Shown one piece after another: positions 1-8,715 of a DNA stretch of 18,962 bases. How positions within the stretch are numbered: position 1 is the first letter of the stretch; each line of letters starts with the position of its first letter. The notes beneath the pieces are model-generated. The model saw nothing but the letters and a program-made list of their open reading frames with translations. It made no database searches and was not told where the DNA came from. Both the position numbers and the translations under genes were made by a program. Source of the stretch: Heterostelium multicystogenum (Eukaryota; Evosea; Eumycetozoa; Acytosteliales; Acytosteliaceae); the NCBI GenBank assembly GCA_003667245.1, contig RCNN01000349.1, forward strand, positions 1 through 18,962, written 5' to 3'.

Positions 1-1272
1 CTAATAAGAATTTAGCCAATATTGAGGCGAAAGATTAATGCGCGAGGTGGTGCTTGGAGCGCCACAAGAGAGCAAGAAGCTGCTAGTCTCGACTCATTGC
101 TTAGTGAGAAAAAGGCGATAGAACATACCTTGCATGAGATGCTGAGTGGCTTTATTGCCCTTTTCTATTACTTGTAAACTCAACGAAAAACTTCTTGCGC
201 AATTGGACGCTGAGCAGCGCACGGAAAAAGCACAGGTACTTTCTGAGTATCTGGAACGTCAGCAAGCAATTTTCTGGCTGAGCTTGAATCGACGCTAAAA
301 ATTAGCAACCAGCAGCGCCCAGCCCTTCAAGAAATTTTCCTTAGGACATTCGGTTCAGAACTCGGTAATAGCGATCGAAACCAACCGCCAGTACACGAAC
401 TCTCTGATACTCAGAGATCAAGTATTGCTCATCGGCTGACGAACGATGTGAACTCACTCCAGCAACGCGCATCTGCCCTGGTGATGACGCTTCAGGAGAA
501 GGATACAGGGATCGAATCTGCAAAAGAAAATATCGGTAGAGCCCAGAAGAAAAAGTGCTGATGCCCCTATTCAACGAACAAGGGCAAGTACAGGGCGCTT
601 GTCCGTTCTGGAGGAACAAAAAATCTGTACTTGTTGAAGAAGCAAAGATGATTCTTAATCAAATTATCGTCAGCAGGCAGCGCGTCATCTAGATGAGCTA
701 TATACAGAGATTTCCGAGTCGCAAGAAGAAGAGAGGCTGTCCGAGCTCGCTCAAAGTGCCAGAGATATTCTAAAAAGAATTTTCTACTCGCGCACGGATC
801 GAAAAGCTGAAAGAACTTGAATCACAGTTTTACACATCTTTTCAACGGTCTCGCTCGTAAAGAAGATCGAAATCTGAGCATTCAGATTGATCCGACCTCC
901 TTCGAGGTTGTCCTTATTGATGATGAAGGTGTAACGCTTCGTAAGGATGAACTGTCGGCGGGTGAAAACAGATTTTTGCAATTTCAATTCTGGAGGCCCT
1001 TAGCCCGTACATCTGGACGAAGCCTGCCAGTAGTCATTGATACACCTCTTGGCCGACTCGACTCAATTCATCGCAAAAAACTTGTGGAAAATTACTTCCC
1101 CAAAACTAGCCATCAAGTGATAATTCTTTCGACAGATACAGAAATTGATTACGCCTTTTATGAAGGATTACAAGGAAGTATTTCGCACTCTTATCACTTG
1201 GTATACAACCCAGAAACTCGCTCCACTCAAGCAGAGGAAGGCTATTTCTGGCGGTGGGCACAACACGCATGA
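1..1272 (+). pseudogene. dndD: DndD, 3' part (SMC-like ATPase of DNA phosphorothioation), frame-disrupted
   Basis: DndD is an SMC/Rad50-like ATPase that works with DndC and DndE to replace a backbone oxygen by sulphur in DNA. The gene enters from outside the window, so only the coiled coil and the C-terminal ATPase lobe are present. The last open segment (817-1272) carries the Walker B/D-loop stretch VVIDTPLGRLDS and the ending EEGYFW typical of DndD. Upstream, protein-like helical sequence can be followed from base 1, but it jumps frame several times (near 30, 150, 270, 550, 650 and 780). Around 970-1005 the expected ABC signature SAGEKQ is replaced by unrelated residues through two compensating shifts. 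The stop overlaps the dndE start as ATGA. Family assignment is secure from the C-terminus; whether the gene is truly dead is uncertain, because the breaks could be sequencing errors. Confidence 0.85.
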
Positions 1273-1640
1273 ACGTATTTCCGCATAAATTCAAAGATAT
1301 CTGGCTCGTCTACCGCAAAATTAAAATATCTGAAATCAAAAACGGGGCTAACTCCTAATATCTTAAGTCGTTTCGCGATTTCGCTCGCACTCCGCTGATG
1401 AGAGCGGTTTGGGTAATGCCAGCGTATCCGACTTGGACGGGCAAGAGTTTCAACGCTCCGACTCTATTTGGAGAGCACTTAGATATCTACGAAAGCGTTG
1501 ATTTAGGCAGTTTACATATGAGAGTAATTTAGAGTGGGACCCCGTTAGAACATATTGCCGCCCTAATAGAGGTAGGCCTACATAAAATGGGACATATTCG
1601 CGCACTCAAGGATGTGGCGGTACTGATTAATAAGTGCTGA
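1269..1640 (+). pseudogene. dndE: DndE (DNA sulphur modification protein), frame-disrupted
   Basis: DndE is a small DNA-binding protein of the Dnd phosphorothioation complex, with a preference for nicked DNA. The ATG overlaps the dndD stop by 4 nt, which is the usual coupling. The first frame gives MNVFPHK and soon leaves the protein-like frame. A second frame (about 1321-1398) reads KSKTGLTPNILSRFAIS, the conserved DndE core. Others continue with ESGLGNASVSDLDG (1399-1446), then APTLFGEHLDIYESV, and finally a tail ending in GHIRALKDVAVL before TGA at 1638-1640. The pieces are in order and sum to the usual 110-125 residues, so the gene is complete apart from several one-base shifts. No single open frame longer than about 40 codons survives. 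Confidence 0.75.
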
Positions 1641-1776
1641 GATCACGTCTAACTTTCGAGAAGTTTTTTTGTGACACTAAACACCTAGAAATTCTGTGCT
1701 AAGACATTGATTGATCTCCATCAACTACGTGCAGCGCGTATATGACAGCTGACGTGATTCAGAAATCTTGCTGAAG

Positions 1777-1805
1777 CCTCACCCCTCCACGATCGGAGGG
1801 GGAGG
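1777..1805. terminator. GC-rich hairpin in the convergent spacer, possible bidirectional terminator
   Basis: CCCCTCC (1782-1788) pairs perfectly with GGAGGGG (1795-1801) around a 6-nt loop. The outer CCTC (1777-1780) pairs with GAGG (1802-1805) if A1781 is bulged. The hairpin lies between dndE (+) and the DUF262 gene (-), which converge on it. There is no T-tract on either side, so intrinsic terminator activity is only inferred. The rest of 1641-1830 shows no gene. Confidence 0.4.
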
Positions 1806-1830
1806 ATCCAGTTACTCTCGGGTCGGTGAT

Positions 1831-3625
1831 TCAATCATTAACACTAAAGCCCCAAACATTTACTGCATAAGTCTCAGCGAGATATGACTGCCTCTTGGTA
1901 ATACTTTCGAAAGTCCATTCACCGCGTTCCAGCCAACTATGAGTGTTTTTTGCTACCATCACAGGCAAACTCAAACCACTTCGTAGATAATCTAAAGACT
2001 CGTCATTTTCAAATTTTACAGCGAGAGCTCTATTCTTAACTCGCTGATTAACTTCTGGCGGGAGCATTAGAAGGTTTCCGATCCTATTTACGTAGCCGCC
2101 ATACCCTTCTTTCTCTTGAATACCATTCCAATCCTCACCTGGCTTTCTTGGCAATATAAATTCGACCCGATGAGAAGCATTATTATTTCTTGGTTTTACG
2201 CCTGAGATGGGCTTAATGTGATTTTCTATTTTCCAAAATTATATAGAACGCCTGCCTTACATTGCTAACTGATGCGCGCGAAAAATTCTCAACAAACCGA
2301 TCATTAGAGCTTTTTCTTGCAAAGTAACTTGCCACATCGTCCAAAGGCAAATCTGCACGGACCATCGCGGATGCTTCTCCAAAAAAACTCCTGCAATGAT
2401 CCAACAGAGTCCTTCGCAATAAGCCCCTGCCTAAACAAATAGCTTTCGGCTAAAGCAAGATATTTTTTTAGTTTAACAATGTCAGCCCCAAACTTGTCCA
2501 TCGCTGCCATGATGAAAGAAGCACAATGCGACTTCCATAAAGGATCAATGATTGCATATTTTCAGATCCTCCAACTCCTCGTCCCAATCCTTCAAATCAC
2601 TTAGGAGGAACTGCCGCCAATTCAATGAATCCTTATTAAACTCTTGTGCAAAGTCGAGAGCGCGAATTGTCGTTGATGAAAGCACCTTCGAAACCTCTTC
2701 GAAGATCATTTCTTTTTTAACCCTTTCATGACGATAAGTGAACGAAAATTGGATTAGCTGTGGTAAATCTAGCTTTTTTGCATCGGGCTGACTTTCAAAA
2801 TTGTCAATGAATACATCCCACAAATTGGGTGACGGCCTCTACAACATTATTACCCGATGACTTCGCATGCTCGAGCAGAACGTTTTTTATAAGGTCGGCC
2901 TGGGATAGGTCGAGACCCCGTTCATTTAGGGTTTCAAACAAACGATATGCTAATGACAAATTTGCTGTACGAACAACTAAGACATAAAAAAACTCAGTCA
3001 ACGTTTCAGATAAATCTCTAATTCGGGACTGTCGCTCCTCTGGATTTTTTCCATGCAGCTCTTCTTCAATAGCATTATAGAAAAACTCAAAAGCTCTCAC
3101 TATATTGGACTGAACTTCAGATTTTTTGTCGCGCGCGGCGCCCCAATACTCCCGTTTCGATTCGATTGAAGCGTTCTCAAACAAACTATTGCAGTAAAAG
3201 TCATCCTCTCTGTTCAATTTCAAACGCGGCTTAAATCCTGAATTCGGCGCGACAACACAGTCCAGCAGGACATGTTCCAATCTTAGCCGAACCTTTAGGT
3301 CCGTTATTTCTGAAGCATAAGATCGGAGGCACTCTGAAAGAATTGTAATGGTCGTTAACCTTTGCTGGCCATCTATAATCTCCCAGCGTGCGTTATCATG
3401 CGATTGCTCTTGACCGATAACAACTATTGCACCCAAAAAATGACCGATGGTATTACCACCTGGGCTCTGCTCTTTTACAGCAACAACCAAGTCCTCCCAT
3501 AGCTTTTCTAGCTGCTCATGCCCCCATCTATATTCTCGCTGATTTGGCGGAACAACAAAATAAGTTGATTTTAACAGCTCGCTAACACTTGATGACTTTG
3601 TAACCAACTGCTGACTAGGATTCAT
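1831..3625 (-). pseudogene. DUF262-DUF1524 nuclease (GmrSD/SspE-type type IV restriction), frame-disrupted
   Basis: Proteins of this architecture use an N-terminal DUF262 ParB/Srx-like NTPase to sense modified DNA and a C-terminal DUF1524 HNH nuclease to cut it. Seen here from the ATG at 3625: PPNQREYRW at about residue 26, DGQQRLTT at about 85 and FETLNERGLDLSQADLIKN at about 230, all DUF262 hallmarks. The C-terminal piece (about 2220-1831) contains HRVEFILPRKPGEDW, matching the DUF1524 H-x-x-E-x-I-L-P motif, and a later GNLLML stretch. Total length of about 598 codons fits the family. Four frame changes occur at homopolymers: CCC (2827-2829), AAAA (2559-2562), T7 (2381-2387) and AAAA (2222-2225), each read as one extra base. 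A TTG at 3640 is also possible, but it lies inside the upstream gene. The gene is downstream of the AbiC-like gene in a two-gene unit and converges with dndE. Confidence 0.85.
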
Positions 3626-3636
3626 GAGATACGCAC

Positions 3637-4456
3637 TCAATTAGTTGAATTTTGAACAAACGAGATATGGAGCTGCGAGTCAAACAAGGCCTGCCCAGGA
3701 ATGTTTTTAAAAGAATCCAAAATTATTAAGGTTTTCTAGAGCCAAAAAACCTTTGCTCGTCAATGAGTGATAAAAAATAAGAACACGCGCTCATTGGCCG
3801 ACAGTTGCGCATTTACAATAGAGTAATACTGCTCTCGATTAATCGACCTACGTGCTTCTATGAATTCAATAACGCTCTCCAGCGAACCAATATAATGGCC
3901 GATAAATCTATCGTTATCGGCGCAAAAAATCTTGTACGCCTGGGCGATCACTTCATGCTCATCCCTACCGGTGGACTGGTATTTTTTAACAGTTTCATAA
4001 TTACCTTTAAGACGCAAAAGCAAAATACGAAACGCACCACGCCCTTGGCTGTATGTATCTTTCTTCTCCGTATCCTCCAAGTCTAGAGTCTTGACGTTTT
4101 CGTTATAAAGATTAACCATTGAAAAAAAAAGTATTTTCAAACGCTTGCAAATTGAGATGCTCGCTTTGTTCTTTCAATGCAGATGTTGAATGGGATAGCT
4201 CCCGCGACTGTATGACCAATGCGCCTAGAATTGCAAACAACGAAAGCATTGCTAAGATAGGATTTAAAGTTCCTCCAAAAAAATCACCAAACTGTCCCCA
4301 AGCAGCATGGTCGGTTAAGTACTCACCAGAGAAATGTTTTCTGTATATTGAAATAACAGTTACTGCGCATATTATTGCGAAAAATAAAATCCCTGCAGAT
4401 ATTTTCATCACCGCCGAGTCAAATAGCCCACCATCATCCTTACTTTTTTTCTGCAT
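3637..4456 (-). pseudogene. AbiC-like putative phage abortive-infection membrane protein, frame-disrupted
   Basis: This resembles the putative phage abortive infection family (putAbiC), membrane-anchored proteins linked to phage resistance; their mechanism is unknown. From the ATG at 4456, preceded by AAGGGTGAG, there are two membrane helices (about residues 17-38 and 57-78) flanking the family motif WGQFGDFFGGTLNPIL. A soluble helical part follows, with FSMVNLYNENV, GHYIGSLESVIEFI and AQLSANERV. Three breaks lie at homopolymers: an A9 run at 4122-4130 (one too many), A6 at 3772-3777 (one too few) and A4 at 3709-3712 (one too many). Allowing for them, the gene continues to TGA at 3637, about 273 codons, and stops 11 nt before the DUF262 ATG. 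That spacing suggests cotranscription. A GTG at 4465 is an alternative start. Confidence 0.75.
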
Positions 4457-4742
4457 GTAACTCACCCTTTTTTTCGTTAACTACTGCAGTTTTGGCCTCT
4501 GGCAAACCCGCTTTTGCAGTGACAACTCGATACACCTATAGTACATGACCATTGAAATAGCTTCAAATGTTTGGCAAACTCAAACAGAAGATTGATATAT
4601 CTCAACAGACTTGATACCACTTCACCAGGTACTTATTTCGAGCTTTAAGCACGAAGACCATTCCAATTTTTAGCGGATGCCCGAACCAGATTTCCATTTA
4701 TTATCGAGGACCATTAACCCTCCCCCAGATCAGTTAGATCTT
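4457..4742. other. Intergenic spacer between the helicase 3' end and the AbiC-like gene
   Basis: This stretch of about 285 bases is AT-rich. It lies downstream of gene C (stop at 4743) and upstream of the AbiC-like start, so it probably holds the promoter of the AbiC-DUF262 unit. I could identify no convincing -35/-10 pair, terminator or small gene. Only the ribosome-binding site AAGGGTGAG next to 4456 is clear. Confidence 0.5.
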
Positions 4743-6288
4743 TCAGCTCATGACTTCAACATCATTAACTTTTAAAGATACTGATACATTCCAAGCATGC
4801 TGCATTAACCTCGGAAACAGGTTCTCTTCAGCACCTTTCTTTGAATTCCAACGTCGAAGAAAGTCACGATGACCAAAAAAATAGAAGGTGAAGCTTCGCT
4901 CTAGAGCAAGCCACGTTGAGACGTTTCCGGTCGAGGATAAAGTTAAGATTCCCCTCGGTGCGAACAGTAGAATAACAAACGATGTCCGCCTCACTCCCCT
5001 GAAACGCATCCACTGTATCAACAGCTATCGATAATTGACCAAGCTTCCCTTCCACCCATCCAATCTTACGCAAGCTCGCACGCACACATTCTTTCTGCGC
5101 TCCATACGGCGTAATGACAGCCACCGAAATAGGCTTCGTTGTACTGTCCGCAAGATTAGCCAAAAACTGAGTTATCTCCTTCGCCTCCTCCCGATTTTCC
5201 TTACTTTGCGAACCTTTCGGCTGAGATTGACGCCCTTTCACGTCGACCCAGTAAATCGATTTTTTCGAGTACGTATCGCTCCTCGAAATACGCGTCATCT
5301 CGGCCATTGTGAAGCACACGTTTACCTTCACGCATGTAGAAGAGTTCTGCCACCAAATCCCCGATCGCCGGGGCCATTCGATACTGCAAACTCAAAGTCT
5401 CGCGGCACTGTGGCGGAAGGCGCTCAAACATCAATTCAAAAAAGCTGGTATCCAAGAAATTTTCACGTAGGAACCCAAGTTCTTCTGCGGCTTCATCCTC
5501 TCGGAGCAACGGAGCGATGCTTGGTGGAAGCTGGTAGTGATCGCCTACAAGAATCACCTTGTTTGATCGCAAGATTGGAATGAGGATTTCCGGGATGGTG
5601 GCCCTGCCAGCCTCATCAATGATTGCTACGTCGAACTGGAGTTGATCTATACCTCCCTTGTTCGTAGCCAAGCCCACACAAGTGGCACCGACCAGGTTGC
5701 GGTCGGCCAAGAGCGTAATAAAAAATTCGTCCTGGTTGGCGCGCGACTGTGAGGCTTGCTTGATCGAGGAAAGCCACATGTGACACAACGCGGCTTCATT
5801 ATCCGGTAGGCTGACGGCGCCGGCAATTGCGAGATCTTCGAGATCTGTAAGGTATTCACTGAATTGGCTGTCGAACCCTAGCGGTTTGATGACGCTACTC
5901 ATCTTCTCAGGATTACCTATCCGAATAGTGCGAATCGCGTGGTCGAAGCCATCGGCATGCTCGGCTAGAAACTTCTCCAGGGCGTTGTCCACCGCAGAGT
6001 TTTGTTGCGACACCACTAGAATTCGGAGATCAGAGCGCTGACGGTAAAGCTGATACAAAATCTCAACAATAGCCGTTGTCTTACCAGCGCCAGGTGGTCC
6101 CTGAATTAACGCGACATTTCGCTCACTCAGCGCTAACTCCACCACTCGTTTCTGACTCTCATCCAGAGGCCCGGACCACGTTATGTCCCTACTCCGCTCT
6201 ACCGGTTCGGCGAGATAGTGCTCTGGCGCAAGCAGGATGCTCTTGAGCGCCGGGTTAACCAGTTGATCGTTGAAAAAGTCTTCTAACG
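4743..6288 (-). pseudogene. Gene C, 3' part: Upf1/DNA2-like SF1 helicase domain, cut off by IS66
   Basis: This is the C-terminal helicase half of gene C; the 5' half lies at 8708-10503 beyond the IS66 element. The SF1 helicase motifs appear in order: Q-motif-like LDESQKRVV, Walker A GPPGAGKTT, SQQNSAVDNAL (motif Ia), IIDEAG (motif II), GDHYQLPP (motif III), QYRM (motif IV), TVDAFQGSEADIV (motif V) and RLNVACSRAK (motif VI). This set is typical of the COG1112 Upf1-like group that moves along RNA or DNA. Two frame changes are present: one near 5250-5330, and a T7 run (4875-4881) that moves the end from LLFFWSS to a frame ending at TGA 4743. The apparent GTG start at 6307 is in the IS66 left end and is not the native start. 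The target duplication TTCTAACG (6281-6288) gives the in-frame residues ALE shared with the 5' half. Confidence 0.88.
6281..6288. repeat. Left target-site duplication of the IS66 element
   Basis: The 8-mer TTCTAACG is repeated exactly at 8708-8715 on the other side of the element. Eight bases is the duplication length characteristic of the IS66 family. Confidence 0.9.
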
Positions 6289-6389
6289 GTAACCGGCCAG
6301 CAAACACACCTTTCTGACCCCACCGCCAAAGGCGATGGTGTCCACCTATTTAAGTGGACACCACTTCTAGCCTTTTAAGAGGGTCTTTC

Positions 6390-6722
6390 ATGCAGCCACA
6401 ACGCCGTTCCTATTCCAGGTCGTTCAAGGCCCAAGTCATTCAAGAGTGCGCCCAACCTGGGGCCTCGATTGCCAACGTTGCGCTGAGCCACAGCCTCAAC
6501 GCGAACCTCGTCCACAAGTGGATTCGGCTGCAAACGCAGAAAAGCATGGCGCTGCATCCCGCTTTTGTTTCACTGCCCATGCCACTCGCCAGCACTGAGT
6601 CGCAATCGGCATCATCGACTATCAGCGTTGAGATCCAGCATCCGCGCGGCACCGTTAAAGTGAACTGGCCAACTGAAAGTGCTGCTGCCTGTGCAACCTT
6701 TCTTCGAGACCTGTTGCGATGA
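6390..6722 (+). CDS. tnpA: IS66 accessory protein TnpA (HTH, IS3/IS66 type)
   Basis: This is a small DNA-binding accessory protein of IS66 transposition. RRSYSRSFKAQVIQEC and the following ASIANVALSHSLNANLVHKWI form the helix-turn-helix of the transposase-8 type. The ATG at 6390 follows AAGAGGG at good spacing, so it is preferred over an in-frame GTG at 6354 close to the left end. The protein is 110 residues, normal for the family. The stop overlaps the tnpB start by 4 nt (ATGA), indicating translational coupling. Confidence 0.85.
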   Translation: MQPQRRSYSRSFKAQVIQECAQPGASIANVALSHSLNANLVHKWIRLQTQKSMALHPAFVSLPMPLASTESQSASSTISVEIQHPRGTVKVNWPTESAAACATFLRDLLR

Positions 6723-7054
6723 TTCGTATCGACGCCATCTGGCTCGCCACTGAGCCCATGGACATGCGCGCCGGCACTGACACAGCGCTGGCGCGGGTGG
6801 TGGCCGTGTTCGGTGCGGCGCAGCCGCACTGTGCTTATCTGTTTGCCAACCGCCGCGCCAATCGCATGAAAGTGCTGGTGCACGATGGGTTGGGCATCTG
6901 GCTGGCGGCGCGCCGACTGCATCAAGGCAAATTTTTCTGGCCGGGATCTCGGCACGGCTCGCAGATGGAATTGGGTGCCGAACAACTGCATGCCCTGGTG
7001 CTGGGTTTACCTTGGCAAAGAGTTGGGCAAAACAGTGCGATTACCCTGATGTAA
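6719..7054 (+). CDS. tnpB: IS66 Orf2-like accessory protein TnpB
   Basis: This is the IS66 Orf2 family protein, needed with TnpA for transposition in this family; its biochemical role is unknown. Family features are IWLATEPMDMRAGTDTAL near the N-terminus, ANRRANRMKVLVHDGLGIWL in the middle and QGKFFWP afterwards. It has 111 residues, the usual length. It overlaps tnpA by 4 nt and is followed by tnpC. The reading frame is intact. It is not the RNA-guided nuclease also called TnpB in IS200/IS605 elements. Confidence 0.9.
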   Translation: MIRIDAIWLATEPMDMRAGTDTALARVVAVFGAAQPHCAYLFANRRANRMKVLVHDGLGIWLAARRLHQGKFFWPGSRHGSQMELGAEQLHALVLGLPWQRVGQNSAITLM

Positions 7055-7135
7055 TCACTGCCATGGCCAGCGTCGCCGTGCAATTGTCCGATGAGCCTAT
7101 CGTCAGTGTTGGCCTGTTCTGACAAAATCGGCGGC

Positions 7136-8692
7136 ATGACTTTGCTTCCTGATTTCGACCAATTAAACCCTGAACAACTGCGCGCTATCGCCGCGCAGCT
7201 GATGCAGCGTGTCGAGACTCTCGATCAAAAAGTCGAGTCCATGGACAAGCAGATCCATCACTACAAAACGGTCAACGACAAGCTGACCCACGAGATCGCA
7301 CAGCTCAAGCGTTTCAAGTTTGCCAAGCGCAGCGAGCAGCTAAATCCGTATCAAACCAGCCTGCTCGATGACGTGATCGATGCCGATATCGCGGCCATCG
7401 AAGCCGAGCTTGAGACGTTGCAACCCGCTCCAGCCCCGACCGTGGCTCGGCAAAAACCTAAACGCACCGCCTTGCCGCCCGAGTTTCCACGCACGCCCAT
7501 CCATCACGAACCGGACAACACTCACTGCCAATGCGGCTGCGCCCTCAAGCGTATCGGCGAGGATGTCAGCGAGAAACTCGACTACACGCCCGGCGTGTTC
7601 ACGGTTGAACAACACATCCGTGGCAAGTGGGTCTGTGAGGACTGCGAGACCCTGATCCAGGCACCTGTTCCTGCGCAGGTCATCGATAAAGGCATCCCCA
7701 CAGCAGGTTTGCTGGCTCAAGTGATGATCGCCAAATACGGTGATCATTTGCCACTGTACCGTCAGGAAAAGATCTTTGGCCGGGCCGGCCTCGCCATCCC
7801 GCGCTCGACCTTGGCGCAGTGGGTCGGCACTTGCGGTGTGCAACTGCAACCACTGGTTGATGCTCTGCGCGAAGTGGTGCTTGGACACAACGTGGTGCAC
7901 GCCGATGAAACGCCGGTACAGGTGCTCATGCCTGGCTCGAAGAAAACCCATCGGGCCTACGTCTGGGCCTATGCAACCACCGCGTCTGCCGATATCCGCG
8001 CAGTGGTGTACGACTTCAGCCCCAGCCGCTCGGGCGAACATGCACGCAACTTCCTGCAAGACTGGAAGGGCAAGCTGGTCTGCGATGATTTTGGTGGTTA
8101 CAAAGCCAGTTTTGCACTCGGTGTCACTGAAATCGGCTGCATGGCCCATGCGCGGCGTAAGTTCTTCGACCTGCACGCCACGAACAAAAGCACGCTCGCC
8201 GAGCAAGCTCTGCGCTATATCCAGTTGCTGTACGAAATCGAAAGTGAAATCCGCGATTTGGAGCCCGATGTACGGCGACGAATACGACAAGAAAAAGCCG
8301 TCCCCGTGATGAACATGCTGCACACTTGGATGATCGCCCAGCGCGAGCTGGTACACGAGGGTGTGGCCATCGCCAAGGCCCTGGATTACAGCCTGAAACG
8401 CTGGACGGCGTTGTCACGTTATCTGGATGACGGCGCGGTGCCTATTGATAACAACCACATCGAGCAGCAAATCCGGCCATGGGCGCTCGGACGCAAGAAC
8501 TGGCTCTTTGCAGGGTCGTTACGCAGCGGACAACGCGCGGCTGCGCTGATGAGTTTGATCCAATCGGCCAAGCTTAACGGGCATGATCCGTATGCTTATC
8601 TCAAGGATGTGCTGATGCGGCTGCCGACGCAGCGCGCCAGTGAGATCGCCGAGTTGTTGCCGCATAACTGGCTGCCGTTACGCAACCTGTAA
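7136..8692 (+). CDS. tnpC: IS66 transposase TnpC (DDE)
   Basis: This is the catalytic DDE transposase of the element. It begins with a leucine-zipper-like coiled coil (LMQRVETLDQKVESMDK, about residues 20-45), followed by a zinc-finger-like region with HCQCGCALK and CEDCETL. The catalytic core shows HADETPVQVL (D at about 257), VCDDFGGYKASF (D at about 317) and DNNHIEQQIRPWALGRKNW (E at about 443). It has 518 residues from the ATG at 7136, which fits LPD-type N-termini of the family. An in-frame ATG at 7091 would add 15 residues that do not look conserved. The frame is fully open, so the element is probably still active. Confidence 0.93.
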   Translation: MTLLPDFDQLNPEQLRAIAAQLMQRVETLDQKVESMDKQIHHYKTVNDKLTHEIAQLKRFKFAKRSEQLNPYQTSLLDDVIDADIAAIEAELETLQPAPAPTVARQKPKRTALPPEFPRTPIHHEPDNTHCQCGCALKRIGEDVSEKLDYTPGVFTVEQHIRGKWVCEDCETLIQAPVPAQVIDKGIPTAGLLAQVMIAKYGDHLPLYRQEKIFGRAGLAIPRSTLAQWVGTCGVQLQPLVDALREVVLGHNVVHADETPVQVLMPGSKKTHRAYVWAYATTASADIRAVVYDFSPSRSGEHARNFLQDWKGKLVCDDFGGYKASFALGVTEIGCMAHARRKFFDLHATNKSTLAEQALRYIQLLYEIESEIRDLEPDVRRRIRQEKAVPVMNMLHTWMIAQRELVHEGVAIAKALDYSLKRWTALSRYLDDGAVPIDNNHIEQQIRPWALGRKNWLFAGSLRSGQRAAALMSLIQSAKLNGHDPYAYLKDVLMRLPTQRASEIAELLPHNWLPLRNL

Positions 8693-8707
8693 TGCCCGTT
8701 CGCTTAC

Positions 8708-8715
8708 TTCTAACG
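8708..8715. repeat. Right target-site duplication of the IS66 element
   Basis: TTCTAACG is an exact copy of 6281-6288. It lies directly after the CGCTTAC right terminus of IS66. Confidence 0.9.

Larger units (their letters stand above)
6289..8707 (+). mobile_element. IS66-family insertion sequence, complete
   Basis: The element is 2419 bp. The left end starts GTAACCGG and the right end, read inward, starts GTAAGCGA, imperfect inverted ends of the IS66 GTAAGCG type. The outer flanks are a perfect 8-bp duplication, TTCTAACG. It carries the standard three genes, tnpA-like, tnpB and tnpC, all open and in one orientation. The ORFs have no frame damage, unlike the surrounding genes. It is inserted in gene C opposite to that gene's direction of transcription. 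Confidence 0.93.

Noticed and set aside
341..619. Minus-strand 92-codon ORF in the dndD region
   Set aside because: It is antisense to DndD coiled-coil sequence readable on the + strand and has no ribosome-binding site or recognisable motif.
817..1272. Standalone 151-aa protein
   Set aside because: It is the C-terminal lobe of DndD; protein-like DndD sequence continues upstream to the window edge in other frames.
5201..6307. Helicase starting at the GTG at 6307
   Set aside because: The first residues are encoded by the IS66 left end; the target duplication and frame continuity show that the native gene continues beyond the element.
7340..8356. 338-codon - strand ORF opposite tnpC
   Set aside because: It is an antisense shadow of the IS66 transposase, whose DDE motifs are on the + strand.
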